Below are positions 1 through 10,198 of a stretch of 64,000 bases of DNA, one piece after another (within the stretch, counting starts at the first letter, position 1; each line of letters begins with the position of its first letter). Under the pieces are notes generated by a model. The model was not told the origin of the DNA. It saw only the letters and a list, made by a program, of their open reading frames with translations, and did no database searches. The stretch is taken from positions 471,863 to 535,862 of the forward strand of contig WBMW01002341.1 in the NCBI GenBank assembly GCA_013396635.1. The letters run 5' to 3'. Source of the stretch: Penelope pileata. Taxonomy: Eukaryota > Chordata > Aves > Galliformes > Cracidae. The position numbers and the translations under genes are program-made.

Positions 1-2852
1 TTTATCATGAGAGCTGATACTTGAACTTAAAACTTTAATGGCCCACTTAAAGTCTTACAATTCAGAGAGAATTTCATGGAGGGTATTTTGGTAATATTAA
101 TCAAATCTAAAAAAAAGATGGGGGAGAAGAAAAAATGAAATCAGCAAGTAACGCACAAAAGAGATACTCTAACAGTACACCTTTCATTAATGCAAATTTC
201 TAATTAACCACTGAACACTTTCAAATTGTGGACACTGAACTTTTGCAAAAGAATTAATGAGAAAAAAAGCCACTGAGCTTGCCATGGAGTTCATCTATTA
301 GATTGTGTAATTTGACTTACTACACTGTATGCAGATGCTTCTGTGTATGTAAGTATTGAAACTTGAATGTAAAGCATCAAAGATTCTCGTCTATCATTTT
401 TCATGTCTGCATTAATTTTCTTCTCCAAATTATCCCTCTGTGTTTACTGTAAGATATGCAGAATGTCTTCCAAGTGGAAGCAAGCTTAGCAGCATCCCCG
501 CTGGTTTAGCCAGAGGCAGGCTTTGTTCTGGCTCACCTGGTGGAGCTGTACTGATGCCTGTGCCCCAGGTAATGTGCAAAGGGTACACACTGTAGAGGTT
601 GTGAAGGATACTGTAACCCAAATTATTACATGGTCAGTCATTCCCCAGTACTCATTACAGAAGTGATATCAGTTTCCTTCTATTACTTTGCTTTGTTTTG
701 ACAACTGTAGCATAAATTTAACCCTATATTTCCTCTACTGCACTGCCTAAAAGCAAAACTCCTATCTACTCTTGACTTATATTGAAATTCAAAATAGGAA
801 AAGAGAAGTATTTAGAAATCTAGAGGTACACTGACTGAGCACATAAGAACACAAGCAAAGCCACTAAAAAAAAAGTGACACCTCACTGCATACATCAGAT
901 ACATGAAACACATATTCCTGCTATATTCACATCGGAAGGAGTGTGGAGAATAATTTTACTGCTAATCTTAGCAGAGATGCATTTTTTTCCATCTCTTATC
1001 CGGATGGACTACAGTAGAAGGGCAGCTGGCCCTAGGAACTAAAACTGGAAATGTCTAAGGAGTTTCATTGATTTCTGACCCCATAGAGCAGAAATGGAAG
1101 CCCAGAGTTAACCCTTATCCCTACTATGCTTCATCTGTGAAAGCTTTCTCTGGGCTTGCATAACGGATAAACATATTTGTAAACAGTGATTTTTCAAATA
1201 ATAACTAACATTCTATTTAGGCAATTGAAAGTGAGATATTCTTCATAACTAGAAACTGCATGATAGCAAGTGTTGCATTTTTCCCAAGGGAAAGAATGTT
1301 GATGTCTCCTATAATGAATAAAGTATCCAGCTGTTAAGACTGGGGATGATTTAATCCTGTCTTGATTTTCTTTTTTCTTTTTAAATTCTTAGGAGAGAAT
1401 GAGTGCCAGATTGATTTGCAACAAGATTAACTCCACAAAGCTGTGTGCTCAGCAAACTGAGGATGCAAGCCAGAGAACTGAAGTTTCTTTGCTTAACTGA
1501 CACTTCCTGGCCAGACAAAATTCTTTTGGTGCCTTAGTAGCAGCGATGAACCTAAAAGCTCACTAAACTCTACATTTTGTGCATCAGCTAATAAACAGTC
1601 ACTTGAGATTTTAAGTTGTCTATCCTGTTCGCAGAACACTCTGCATTGAGATAAAGATGATTGAACAAACTGACACACATCTCAGCTATTTTGACAAACT
1701 GCCTACAAAAAGAAAAATAAATCACACTTCTATATACAGATGCTACGTAGAAAAATATGTTCTGTTCTTTGCAGGCAGAAGCTAATGGTAGAGTTCTAGT
1801 ATCTCAGAAAACTGTATCCTAACTGGCCAAGTTACACTTCTTCAAAGTGATCATTTTTGATTATGAAATTGTCTTCTAAAGGTCTGCTGTGACTGGGGTA
1901 ATGTACAAATTATGCAAGAATATACCTAGCCCAAGTCTGCTGTCAATGTTCTACAACGCCCAGGCTAATCAAACTGTTTAACTTACTATCTCAGTAGCAA
2001 AGCACCAACATTTTTCAAAGAGCTAACTATAAGACAATTTTTTCTTATGTCAATGTTTGTTTTATGTCAGCTAGGAACCTCTTAATGAAGGGGGGAAAAA
2101 AGAGAAATAGCTTAATCTGGGTAGGCTACAGCTGAGAACTCAGCACTTTCCTAGGAAATAAGAGCACAAGCTGCTGATCTGATGTGTTGAGATAGACTCC
2201 AGCTTTTCTGCCACCCAGACTCCAGAGCAGTCCTCTGGGATGCAGCTATAGGATACTCGGAGAAACGTTCTACTTTCTCCTGAGAACTCATTGAGTATGC
2301 AAATGAATATTCATTAGAACAGAGAATTGAATCTTAATCTAACTTTGTAATGACTACTGCAGAAAACAGAAGAGAATCTTGTCCCTTTCCACTGCTCTGT
2401 TTCTTCACATAAATAAGAAATCATTTTTAAAAAAGTTTTTAAAAAAAATAAAAAAAAATCAGAAGATTCTTACCAGTTTCAAGTCATTAGCCTTTCTTTT
2501 TCCCAAAGCTGAAGGTTATAACTCTGTGTCTCTAGTTTGCCCATTTGTAAGAGATTCATTTAATCTCCTGAGATCATGGAAAGTTTCTAGGGTGGAGGAA
2601 GGCTGGGAGAAAGGTTTGACAAAGGCAGTAGTAAAAGAAAACAATCTTGCATCTGAGATTTCAGTCCCTAGAGAGATTTGGACACCCACATTCCTCTTAA
2701 ATTTCACAGCTTCTTAAGGAAAATATTGATTTAAGCTCTTTAGAAAAAGATTGTCTAATTCTCTAGATATGCAGTTTGCATCATTCAATGAAGTAGAATT
2801 CTCATAAGAGAAACAGTGCTGTGATGAGCAAGAGAATGAACTAGAACTGACA
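1..2852. other. AT-rich noncoding DNA
   Basis: No supported gene or recognisable repeat. The reading frames here are short and of random composition. A small less AT-rich patch at about 480-600 has GT-type donor motifs on both strands (CAG/GTAATG on +, CAG/GTGAGC on -). Their acceptors are weak and the implied exons are tiny or unrecognisable, so I do not call one. An A-rich stretch runs about 2425-2462. Confidence 0.6.
2297..2315. promoter_or_regulatory. Octamer plus palindromic POU-like motif
   Basis: An exact octamer ATGCAAAT (2297-2304) overlaps a perfect 14-bp palindrome, AATGAATATTCATT (2302-2315). ATGCAAAT is the classic POU-factor site, and ATGAAT/ATTCAT palindromes resemble sites bound by POU dimers. 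Binding here is inference only, because short AT-rich words arise easily by chance in such DNA. Confidence 0.25.
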
Positions 2853-2854
2853 TA

Positions 2855-3382
2855 GGTCACTCCAAAAGTAATGTGTCCTGTATATTTCCATGGAAACTAC
2901 AGCAGTTACAAAGAGCACAATAACACTGTTTGATAAAGCAAATTCTCAGCTACAAAACAGTCATCGCTATGAGCCATGCATTATTGCCAGTAATGAACAA
3001 GAGTCTGCATGCCACACTTGTGAACATCTGCCCCAGCAGAAGTGACCTGCTGTCACCCATGTTGAAATGCACCACCCACCACCTCACTGTGCTCACACCC
3101 ACTGTTTGGTCCCCATAAACATTCAACAATCATTGATGAATGTCAATGAGTGCCATTGCTTCTGCTTGAAGGAATTCAATTCCACACCTTTGCTTCATGT
3201 GCACTTCTATGTGGGACACCATTTGGTCAGACTGCCCCTCTGCTGCCCATCTGTCACAGCAACAAAATGGAACAGAATATTGGTGGGAAGGTTCAACCTC
3301 TACTGCCATACCACCAACATCCACCTCTGATGTCATGGGCCAACAGAATAAAAACAGGAGGCATTACTTTCGGAGCATCCAC
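2855..3382 (-). mobile_element. Galluhop-type mariner, internally deleted
   Basis: The ends are inverted repeats. The left end carries CTCCAAAAGTAATG and the right end, reverse-complemented, carries CTCCGAAAGTAATG. On the - strand the body has the N-terminal helix-turn-helix part of a mariner transposase, then jumps to the extreme C-terminal region and the 3' terminal repeat. The catalytic DDD core is absent, so the element cannot move on its own. TA dinucleotides lie close to both ends (2853-2854 and 3385-3386), although the duplication is not cleanly symmetrical. The same layout recurs at 28945-29218. I identify the family from memory of the chicken repeat landscape. Confidence 0.85.
3130..3336 (-). 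pseudogene. Mariner transposase N-terminal remnant
   Basis: The - strand frame contains a stretch reading HMKQRCGIEFLQAEAMALID. This matches the start of mariner transposases, where a short helix-turn-helix DNA-binding domain recognises the terminal repeat. The frame runs out shortly afterwards and nothing of the catalytic domain follows. It is a dead fragment within the deleted element, not a host gene. An overlapping + strand frame in the same DNA is a shadow. Confidence 0.7.
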
Positions 3383-3385
3383 TGT

Positions 3386-3899
3386 AATTCCTGATTTATC
3401 CACACGCTTTATGTGAGCTACTTACATTTATTCTGAACATAAATTTATCTTTTCTCTTTTAGAAAATGCAAATTTAAACACTGGATATATGTAGTCATTT
3501 TCTCTAGACTATATAGTAGGGTTGTGAAAACAAATCAGTCTCTCACAGGGATTGCACTCAGCAGTCTAATAAGGCACTCAGGTTTACGATGATGAAACAG
3601 GTAAGTTACACCACCAAATAAAATGATGCAATTTTAACAAATTACTTTCAAAGATGTAATGACTAATAACAGAATTCCTCTCAGATACTTAAGACATCAG
3701 TAATACTTTATACGGTCACATCTTCATACTTACAAGGTATAATGCAAGGAATATTGAAAACATCATTTAATGTTATTGAAATTGAGATGCTAACAAATCA
3801 ATGTATTATTCTTCAACTTCTAAAATAAATTGCATTATATTTTAATCTTCACTTACATTTGTACTCAGCATGCTACATTCACTATGTTCTAAGTTCAGT
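3386..3899. other. AT-rich noncoding DNA with one exon-like spot
   Basis: No repeat recognised. At 3549-3600 on the + strand a 52-bp stretch lies between TCTCACAG and GTAAGTTACA. One frame is open (DCTQQSNKALRFTMMKQ). It is unsupported beyond the splice motifs and is listed as a finding. Confidence 0.5.
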
Positions 3900-4095
3900 A
3901 TCATAGAATGGTTTGGGTTGGAAGGGGCCTTAAAGACCATCTTGTTCCAACCCCCCTGCCATGGGCAAGGACACCTCCCACTAGACCAGGTGGCCCAAAG
4001 CCCCATCCAGCCTGGCCTTGAACACTTCCAGGGAGGGGGGATCCACAGCTTCTGCATTACACTGGAACAGGTTGCTCAGAAATGTACAGATGGCC
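3900..4095 (-). mobile_element. CR1 LINE 3' tail with 5' inversion
   Basis: From 3900 the sequence is the reverse complement of a CR1 3' end. It starts with the terminal ATCATAGAATGG motif, followed by the conserved blocks GGTTGGAAGG, CCAACCCCCCTGCCATGGGC and CCTTGAACACTTCCAGGGA. At about 4053 the expected continuation, which would read CAACCTGTTCC, is replaced by its reverse complement GGAACAGGTTGCTCAG (about 4063-4078). The 5' portion is therefore inverted. This is a severely 5'-truncated copy that contains only untranslated sequence. Confidence 0.85.
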
Positions 4096-4867
4096 TAAAT
4101 GTGCAACCAGCCTGAGTATGTGAGTTACGAAATACATCTAGGATTTCTGGACATCTAAGAGTCTAGTCAGAAAGGAAACCTGGGAATCCTGCATAAACAA
4201 CACAAGGCTCTGAAAGCTTATCTAAACTACTTTGGGAAAGGAAAGAATCCTCCCTCCTCATCTGACATGACTGGATAACCTCAATGTATGTTCCAGCCCC
4301 ACACTAAGATACCATCAGTTGCTGGAAACAATAACGAATAGCCAAGACCTTAATAAAGGTACAGAAGCATCCACGTGCAATTAGAACCACCTTGTCAAGA
4401 GTTGGCTGTCATCAGACAGATTGCACTTCTGCTCAGAAGTCTGAGAAAGACAGCAGAACTGTGAGCAAGTCCCTGATTGTATTGTCAGAACATATATATT
4501 TAGAAATAATTTTCAAAAGTGTGATGATAAAGTATTTCAGGAGTTTAAATCCTCTCTATTCGCAGAGCTTCATGTTGCTCTGGACATGAGTAAATTTTTC
4601 TCCAGCATTTTTTAATTTTAAATAGAAATTAAATAATAAGGTGAATATATCTTCCATGATTTACAAGTGAAATTATTCCATTTTTCCCAATTAAATTTAA
4701 AAATCAATCTGAAATAATTACCATTCATGAGGTACATTTTCAAAGGAAATTTTAATCACAAGTATGTGTTTCCACTTTGATTTCTTTTGCAGCCCAGTTT
4801 TATATCAGTACTATGAAAAGACTTAAAACATTTATGTTCTAGTCTTACATGTGTTTTGTTCTCATTT
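4096..4867. other. AT-rich noncoding DNA
   Basis: No gene or recognisable repeat. The 65-codon + frame at 4392-4589 has random composition. Confidence 0.6.
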
Positions 4868-4945
4868 TGTGATTCGATCTCATTGTGATGGTTGGACTTT
4901 ATCATCTTAAGGGTTTTTTGCTCCAACCTAAATAATTCTATGGTC
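4868..4945 (+). mobile_element. CR1 LINE 3' tip
   Basis: The block reads in CR1 sense: TGTGATTCGAT, GTGATGGTTGGACTTTATCA, CTCCAACCTAAATAATTCTA. This is the last roughly 75 bases of a CR1 copy, ending in the ATTCTATG unit typical of the 3' terminus. It is the only CR1 piece in the window that clearly lies on the + strand as a simple insertion. It has no coding content. Confidence 0.75.
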
Positions 4946-7900
4946 ACTGAAAATCATCTCTATGACAATCATTCCCTTTTCTACATAAAAATAGTAGCAA
5001 AGAATATTCAATTGCTGTGTCTGATAGTTGGACCTAATTAAAATTTCAGAGAAGCCTGTGCAAGTAGCATTAGCTTACGTTTTTTTTGTTGTTGTTGTTA
5101 TTGTTTTTCCCCCTCAATCCTTTGTCCTGGACTATTTATGGCCTTTCTTGCAACAATATTTCAAGTTACCTGTACAGCTACATTTATGTTGTTGCCGCCA
5201 AGATAGAAGCCACAGATATTTGTATTGTTTAGCAATGGCAAAATGGGATGGTTACAGGAGGGATAGAAAGCATTTACAGTAGTTTGTTATGTCTACATTG
5301 GATTTTAAGCTGGAGTGACTTGTGTAACCCAAACACCTCAAACAAGAGGTTACAACTATCTTTCAACAAAACAGTGGTTGTCCACCTTTTAATAACTATT
5401 CAGGTGTGAAAACAGGATCTAGTAAGTGACATAAGCCCTATTTAAGAGAGTTCCAAATTCATTTTAAGAACTTATATCTTTTTGACTGCATCAGTGTCAT
5501 AATTTATTAAATTCTCTTGTACATCTATTTGAACCATACCCTATGAAGGCCACATCAGAAACTAGGCCTTCCCTAAAGCTACTGAAGTTCTTTTCCCAGA
5601 AATATCCCCATGTCACCTTCAAGACACTTGTGTAAACTTATAAGAAAAAAAAATCATGACAAGAAGTATGTGTATAGCTTAATGATAGCACTCCCATTAC
5701 TGTGAAGAATGCTATAATGGCAGTTTCTGTGTTTTTACTGCTCCAAATCTATCAATCAGAGTTATCTGGTCCATCACATAAACTGGGACATAATTCAATC
5801 AGTCTATGTTTATGGAACACAGGCTATGATATTGCCCAGCTCTTCCAGTGTCATATTTTAAAGCAAATGGACTATAAAGAAAAAAATATGCAAAAACCTG
5901 AAAAAAACCTGAAGACACTTTTTTGGAAATTTCTATTATAATCCCTAGGAAAAAAAAAAGAGAGAGAGGAAGAAAGGAAATATAGACATTTTCACAGCAT
6001 AATTTAAGAAGAACTAGAACAATTTTAAAGAACCAATTTTGAAAAATATTATGGTGCAATTTTTTTGGGTGGTAAAGTTGTAAGGAGTATTACACTGCAT
6101 ATTAAGATGCAGTGTCTAGATACTACATACGATACTGCATTTGAAAGTCATTTGAAAACCAGAGAACTTTGGTAATAAAACAAAAATCTTACGTTCAACA
6201 GAGAAATAACATAGATGGTTTCCCTTCTGTGCCACTTCAGACTGTATAGTAATTTATCATTATACTATCACACACAAAAATATCACATCTCAGAGGAGAT
6301 TACAGAGAATAATTGAGACATACAAAGAATGAAATCATTTACATATAATTTTCCATAAACTGCCACAGTTAGATAATAAGGTCCAGAAACATTAAAATCA
6401 TCTGACGGATGTCAAACATGAGCCTATAGCAAATGTGAGAAGTTATCACAGACAGGCTGAATCCTAGGTTGGTACGTTAAATCACTCAGCCTGGGCAGTA
6501 TTTGAGATTTTGCTTACCCTGCTTTGCTTGAATACTTGACTCCTTTTTGTTTTTAATACATCTGTTTCAGGAAGATGCTGTTCTCACTGTAACTGATCAC
6601 AACTGGGGCCCATTCAGGAAAGGGTTTTTTTTTTTTTTTTTTTTCCTCCAGGAAAGAATTTTACTAAATGACTCTAAGTGTGGGAAAAAAAAAAATTATA
6701 CGTAGTCTGTCTGGAATGATACCATTAGCTGTCTGTTTAAAGAGGCAGACAGAAAGAACTGCTCGTACTTGTTATGCAGAGGGAAAAAGAGAATGTTAGC
6801 TTCTGCCAAATATTTGCAAGTGTTATAAATTCACATCAACTCAGAAATATATACTTCTGAGCACTGAATTTTAAAGTTAGATTCTTCTCTTCTTTATAAT
6901 ACTTTTTCCCATTAAAAAGAAAAATCTCACATTGCAGCATGAAGATGAAAATACAGACTGACTTTTATATTCTACTATGCATGACACATTTTCACGATGA
7001 AAGCTGCAAACTTGTTTGCTTATGTTTAAATTTTTCATGATTAGACAATGACATACAGGTCTTGTCTGTAAGCAAGATAAGTTCTGATAATTCTAAAGCA
7101 GAAACATTAGCTAGATGAAATGACAAGGTATTGAGATGTTCCTTGTTTCTCTTCCATTTTATCTTGAAAATGAAACCCTTTTTATCTTGCTTCATCACAA
7201 CAACAAACACAGGAATAGGCAGGTCATCTATAGCTTCCTCTACAACTCCTTCTGCAATCAGTATCAAAGATTCAATGTGTCATATGTATGAACAGATTCA
7301 GCTATTTTGAGAATGGTAGTGTTTAAAAATACATATATGTATATACACATGCAAAGCTAACCTGGCTTTTAGCTCACATTTTCGTTGTCAACATTAAAAA
7401 GCTAAACATCAGCACAGGTAATGGATGAACTAAAAAAACCCACCCAAATACTGGGTTCTCAAAACACCTACAGGACTAAAGGGAGATTCAAAATGAAGGA
7501 ATAACTACCATATGCACTCAAAACAAAACCCCAAGCAATTGGACAATGAATGCAACAGGTGATCAAGTTAATAGAAGTTTCAATTTCACTCAAAGAAACA
7601 TATTAGCACAGCACTGCTTTTTATCTTTATAACAGCTATATTGATATTAATTCTTCTGTGGGGAAAAAAGTAATTTTCTGGTTAAGTATGGAAAATACAG
7701 GAGTATAATTCCCAAAGAAATACTTTATAGATGAGGTTCTCTATTTTAGTATTTTAATTTCACTTATTACTAATGCACTCCTTTTTAAAGGAAAAAATGA
7801 CACAATCAAAATACTTTAATACTTTTAACAGTAGGAAGCATTCCCGAACTTCAGCTTACTTTCCTGGTGAAAAAATGGATGGCATGCAGCAATCCTTTCT

Positions 7901-8027
7901 GCATGTTGTTTCAGAACATGGGAACAGCACAATACCAGCTGTTTTTGCTCAGGAATCAATATTGGCAAGTGGATTAGACCAATAAATTAAGATCATATGT
8001 ATTCTTCTATCATTCTTCTCTCTACCT
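4946..8027. other. AT-rich noncoding DNA
   Basis: No supported gene. It contains a short GTT run near 5086-5104, an A/G-rich run at about 5948-5975 and a T20 tract at 6625-6644. The 91-codon - strand frame at 6992-7267 looks protein-like in places, but it lacks a usable donor site and a recognisable family, so it is not called. Confidence 0.55.
6625..6644. repeat. Poly-T tract (T20)
   Basis: A pure run of 20 T. It is not attached to a recognisable retrotransposon; CR1 elements do not end in poly-A. Confidence 0.9.
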
Positions 8028-8264
8028 TCATGCAGCCACGCCACAGGCAAGCTGGTGAATCACAGCAAGTTTATCTGCAAGGCTGATGCTGTTATCAGAA
8101 GATTTCAAATCAAAGAAGCATTGCTCACCCTGGAAGGTGATGTGGCTGTGCTCCTCTCACTCCCGTTCAACAAGCGCATAGTCTAAAGGAGTTTCCATCT
8201 GCTTAACTTCCAGACAATCTAGTTTTTGAGCAAAGAAGGCTGGCACTTTTCTTAAAGTGCTTGA
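8028..8264 (-). pseudogene. Coding-like island, unassigned
   Basis: This block is less AT-rich than its surroundings and reads like protein. On the - strand one frame runs from just after a TAA (8265-8267) to a TGA at 8028-8030. It is interrupted once by an in-frame TGA at 8157-8159. Segments include KVPAFFAQKLDCLEVKQMET before the break and SLADKLAVIHQLACGVAA at the end. On the + strand a 49-codon frame (8037-8186) also stays open behind a good acceptor, CTCTACCTTCATGCAG. It starts HATGKLVNHSKFICKAD and ends SLPFNKRIV. I do not recognise either product. It could be a decayed retrocopy, a terminal exon or chance. At most one reading can be real, and the strand given is only my slight preference. 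Confidence 0.3.
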
Positions 8265-8550
8265 TTAGTTTAAATTAGTATGGAGTGATTACACATTCTG
8301 TTGATTTAATTTATATTTGTAATATTTTAATAGCACTATTTAATGGCCTGAGGCCACTAACAGATAAGATTAACACAGCAACACCCACAAACACAACTAC
8401 CCAACATGGGTTGTTATTTTATATTTCAAAGCCCAGAAAAACTAAATAACCACTCTAGTTGCATTTTTATATCAGGGGAATATATATTTTATGCTCTTAA
8501 TACAAAATACAATAACCATGCGGTAAAACTATTCTGACTTCAGAAACACT

Positions 8551-8736
8551 ATGGAAAGCGACAAACATGGAACACCTGAGCCCACCGTGAATCCCAGTTC
8601 TCTGATGGCTGTGATGGAGCAGCAAAGCACCATCATGTCCTGCATGACCTCTAACCAGAAGAGCTATCAGGATAGCAGCAGCTCTCAGTCTTCCAAGCCA
8701 AACTTATACAAAAGGAATTTGCTGGTAGAAACTTAA
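8551..8736 (+). CDS. Possible 61-residue microprotein or exon, unassigned
   Basis: The frame opens at an ATG in a good context (A at -3, G at +4) and ends at TAA. Codon use is unlike the surrounding DNA. By my count about 60% of third positions are G or C, with many CTG, GTG, ATC, AAG, CAG and AGC codons, although the region is strongly AT-rich. The product is hydrophilic and rich in Ser, Gln and Met, with a QDSSSSQSSKP stretch. It has no signal peptide, membrane segment or domain I recognise. An upstream in-frame TAA lies 27 bases before the ATG. A TTCTGACTTCAG acceptor-like site sits just before it, so a terminal exon is an alternative. No poly-A signal is obvious close downstream. Confidence 0.3.
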   Translation: MESDKHGTPEPTVNPSSLMAVMEQQSTIMSCMTSNQKSYQDSSSSQSSKPNLYKRNLLVET

Positions 8737-9799
8737 GAAGCAGAGAAGTTTATACAACAGAGGACTGGAATCTTTAGACTACCCTTATCAGACACTAGCA
8801 CCACAAACCAGCAGTTGGATGCACAATTCCTTTTGTGAACTGAGAAATACCACTAGTGACATTCACATTTCGTTTCAGCTGCAGATGGATGTTTGGCTGG
8901 TCCTAGATAGCGACAGAGACAGCAGCCCTAGATGCTGTCTTATTTGCAATGTTAAAAGTTTATTAACTTCTGTTTACACAGCTCTACAGCAAACACGCAA
9001 AATAATGTTTGCCAGACAATCTCTCTGCAGAAGCCTGTTGCTGTAGCAACTGCTTGTAATAGCCACAATGCCAAAGCAACCATGTTGTACCTTGCGCAAA
9101 GTACAAAACACTTCCAGGACAAAAAAGTTGAAATTACAGAACAAATCTGGTTGCAGCACTGCTGGAAGGAGCATTTCTGCAGTTACGAGTATTTCTATAG
9201 TTATTGAGGTATTTAAATCCGCTAAGAATGAGTCCCTTTGTGCAGTCAAGAATATCAGAATAACCACATACTGCCTATTCATTTCTCATGTTTTTTTCCC
9301 CTTCGCTACAAAATATAGTCCTAAATCCATCAGAGGCTACCTACACATGGGTTCATAACCCTGATGAATTGTTTTCAAGCCCTCTGGCACCTACACACTC
9401 TTTTGCAGACAGGTTTTTGGCAACGTTTGACTACATCACATTATATATTTTCAATGCTAAGTTTGAATGTTTAAGTATTTACTGGAACAATTTGTTGTTA
9501 ATAACAAAGTGCAGGCTTAATTTGTACATTAATAAAGTAATTGTAGCAAAACTCTAGTAAGTGCTGATGACTGGGATCACTATAATTCACAAGGTAGGTA
9601 ACATATCCTTCATTTCTTAGCCAGTATTGTTAAAGTCATATTATAAGCATTTCTCAAGGTTGGTAAGCTTAAATATAAAAGGCTGTCTAAAACAGTGCCT
9701 GCCTTTTGGCAGAGGTCATGACTTTGGATACTGCACTACCCCACACTACTTTCTTCTTCAATTGGCATACGTAGGTTTTATGTGGGTATTTTCTTATTT
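8737..9799. other. Noncoding DNA
   Basis: Several frames of 75-102 codons overlap on both strands between 8819 and 9557. None resembles a family, and their overlap suggests a locally stop-poor composition, not genes. Confidence 0.5.
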
Positions 9800-10198
9800 G
9801 TGTAATCTACCAGGCTAGTCATACTACCAGAGGTTATCAGGTTGGTCAAGCATAAATACCCTTGCTGACTACTCTGACTACTTCCAATCAAATTTCTGTC
9901 CTTCACGTGCTTGGCAGTGGTTTCTAGGATTAGCTGTTCTATCAGCTTCCCAAGGATCAAGGTGAGGGTGATTCCTTGGATTCCCTTTTCTGTCCTTCTT
10001 AACGTAGGTGTGACACTTGCTTTCCTCCAGTTCTTAGGGACATTGCCCAGTTACCACAATCAACCATTATTGACAGTGGCTACGAAATAACATCTACCAG
10101 CTCCTCCAGCATTTACAGGGGTGCATTCCATCAGGGTTCATGGACTTATGTACGTCCAGTTTACTTAAATATTCACTAGCCTGTTCTTCTACCAAGGG
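9800..10198 (-). mobile_element. Old CR1 LINE reverse-transcriptase fragment
   Basis: Read on the - strand this is an internal part of CR1 ORF2. The translated segment IEQLILETTAKHVKDRNLIG followed by SSQ and, shortly after, CLTNLI matches the conserved CR1 reverse-transcriptase block. The DNA also keeps the CR1 wording CATTCCATCAGGGTTCATGG. Stops and frame breaks are frequent and the element's 3' tail is not adjacent. It is therefore an old internal fragment, much older than the copies at 24.7 and 63 kb. Confidence 0.8.

Noticed and set aside
6518..6590. - strand exon-like segment ending CAGG/GTAAGC.
   Set aside because: With the only nearby acceptor all three phases meet stops.
6992..7267. 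91-codon - strand frame with a protein-like start (AEGVVEEAIDDLPIP) behind an ATTGCAG acceptor.
   Set aside because: No usable donor site, no recognisable family and AT-rich third positions; chance is the simpler explanation.
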